6,818 nt of DNA from an uncultured Ruminococcus sp. (lineage in GTDB: Bacteria; Bacillota; Clostridia; Oscillospirales; Ruminococcaceae), in contig CAMWLD010000123.1 in assembly GCA_947175005.1 (NCBI GenBank), positions 1 to 6,818 on the forward strand, written 5' to 3'. The notes beneath the pieces are model-generated. The model was not told where the DNA came from and made no database searches. It saw nothing but the letters and a program-made list of their open reading frames with translations. A program made the translations under genes and the position numbers. The number at the start of each line of letters is the position of its first letter. The stretch's first letter is position 1. Positions 6,426 through 6,818 of this stretch are shown here, one piece after another.

Positions 6426-6447
6426 TTCTGCATATATAAACGCAGAA
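6426..6447. promoter_or_regulatory. Inverted repeat enclosing a TATATA tract, possible -10 region or operator
   Basis: TTCTGC (6426-6431) and GCAGAA (6442-6447) flank ATATATAAAC. On the minus strand the enclosed TTTATATATG could serve as a -10 for the gene starting at 6336, but no acceptable -35 lies 16-18 bp upstream. The promoter assignment is therefore weak; the inverted repeat itself is exact. Confidence 0.35.
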
Positions 6448-6490
6448 AGACATATTTTGCTTGCATTTTTCGGAAATTATTTTTGAGAAT

Positions 6491-6499
6491 TGTTATAAT
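6491..6499 (+). promoter_or_regulatory. Candidate rightward promoter with consensus extended -10
   Basis: TGTTATAAT is an exact TGn plus TATAAT on the plus strand. No good -35 is seen at 16-18 bp, which an extended -10 can tolerate. A transcript starting near 6506 would run through the two hairpins at 6611-6665. No credible coding frame follows; the short ATG frames end within about 20 codons. Confidence 0.4.
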
Positions 6500-6608
6500 T
6501 GCTGATTTGAGGATGAAAAAGGCGTATGAATTTGTATATGTTTTACATTTTTGTTTAAAAATATGTTAGAGATGTATGATAAAATGAATGCTGTTAGGGT
6601 ATTTTCCC

Positions 6609-6670
6609 CTCAAACGCCGGGAAAACGGCTTTGTACCTGCTCAAACGCCAAGGGAGTGGCTTTTGTGTTG
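6609..6670. repeat. Two tandem 31-bp units, each forming a small hairpin
   Basis: Both units begin CTCAAACGCC (6609-6618 and 6640-6649) and share GGCTTT further on. Unit 1 pairs CAAA-GCCG with CGGC-TTTG around loop GGAAAA, with C6615 bulged. Unit 2 pairs CAAA-GCCA with TGGC-TTTG around loop AGGGAG, with a C-T mismatch. The loop-closing pair changes from G-C to A-T while pairing is kept. The spacing (6611 to 6642) is 31 bp. Confidence 0.6.
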
Positions 6671-6686
6671 ATGTGAATGAGTTGTT

Positions 6687-6784
6687 GAAATGCGTTTATT
6701 TGTTGGTGGTTGTGAGTTGCCTGTTATCATGAAATGTGACTTTGTTTGTGAAATGCATGACAATGCAAACGACTGTAAGTTGCC
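6687..6784. repeat. Pair of 35-bp degenerate direct repeats 28 bp apart
   Basis: 6687-6721 and 6750-6784 both begin GAAATGC and end TGTRAGTTGCC, with the same 35-bp length and a dissimilar middle. A further GAAATG occurs at 6731. The second copy includes TGCAT-GACA-ATGCA (6754-6767). No coding frame or known element is recognised. The G/T-rich composition makes partial chance similarity possible. Confidence 0.4.
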
Positions 6785-6818
6785 GTCCAAAGGGACAACC
6801 TCCCAGGGGGGAGAGGGG
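6785..6818. repeat. Two small G+C-rich hairpins at the right edge, possibly the end of an intergenic repeat
   Basis: GTCC-AAAG-GGAC (6785-6796) and CTCCC-AGGG-GGGAG (6800-6813), then a G-rich run cut by the window edge. CTCCC...GGGAG hairpins of this kind occur in short interspersed repeats of Oscillospiraceae and other clostridia. The element's other end is not visible, so its identity and length are unknown. Confidence 0.35.

Noticed and set aside
6513..6569. Short plus-strand frame starting ATGAAAAAG after the candidate promoter
   Set aside because: It has only 18 codons, and the GAGG lies directly against the ATG, too close to act as a ribosome site.
6609..6784. CRISPR array
   Set aside because: Repeat units are degenerate and number only two per type, spacers are not of regular unique length, and no cas genes are present.

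Overview
The window looks like chromosomal DNA of a cellulose-degrading, low-to-mid G+C Firmicute, most probably a Ruminococcus or close Oscillospiraceae relative. The main reason is an 822-residue GH94 cellobiose phosphorylase very like those of Ruminococcus albus and Clostridium thermocellum. AGGAGG-type ribosome sites, sigma-A promoters with 17-bp spacers and Gram-positive signal peptides fit this. The species call is inference, as no marker gene is present.

Layout: all four complete transcription units read on the minus strand (right to left). From the right: about 480 bp of non-coding DNA (6337-6818) with repeats and small hairpins; an exported protein of unknown function (5191-6336); a 147-bp gap with an inverted repeat and a hairpin; a second exported, beta-propeller-like protein (3850-5043); a type II toxin-antitoxin operon, relB/dinJ-like antitoxin then relE/parE-like toxin (3713 down to 3082), with its own promoter and a strong terminator; then cellobiose phosphorylase (2840 down to 372), also with its own promoter and terminator. 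At the left edge the plus strand carries the last 24 codons of a small membrane protein with a Cys/Gly/Asn tail (ends at 77), followed by a long hairpin and a short heptamer repeat tract.

How the genes work together: cellobiose phosphorylase splits imported cellobiose with phosphate, saving ATP during growth on cellulose. Nothing else here (no transporter, phosphoglucomutase or regulator) belongs to that pathway, so it appears to be a monocistronic unit. The toxin-antitoxin pair is an independent, self-contained cassette. The two exported proteins are neighbours on one strand, but no shared function can be read from the sequence.

No defence island, CRISPR array or biosynthetic cluster was found. 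The least explained parts are the right-hand non-coding block (two tandem hairpins with an apparent compensatory base-pair change, plus a pair of 35-nt degenerate repeats), the 16-bp inverted repeat ahead of the propeller gene, and the two exported proteins.
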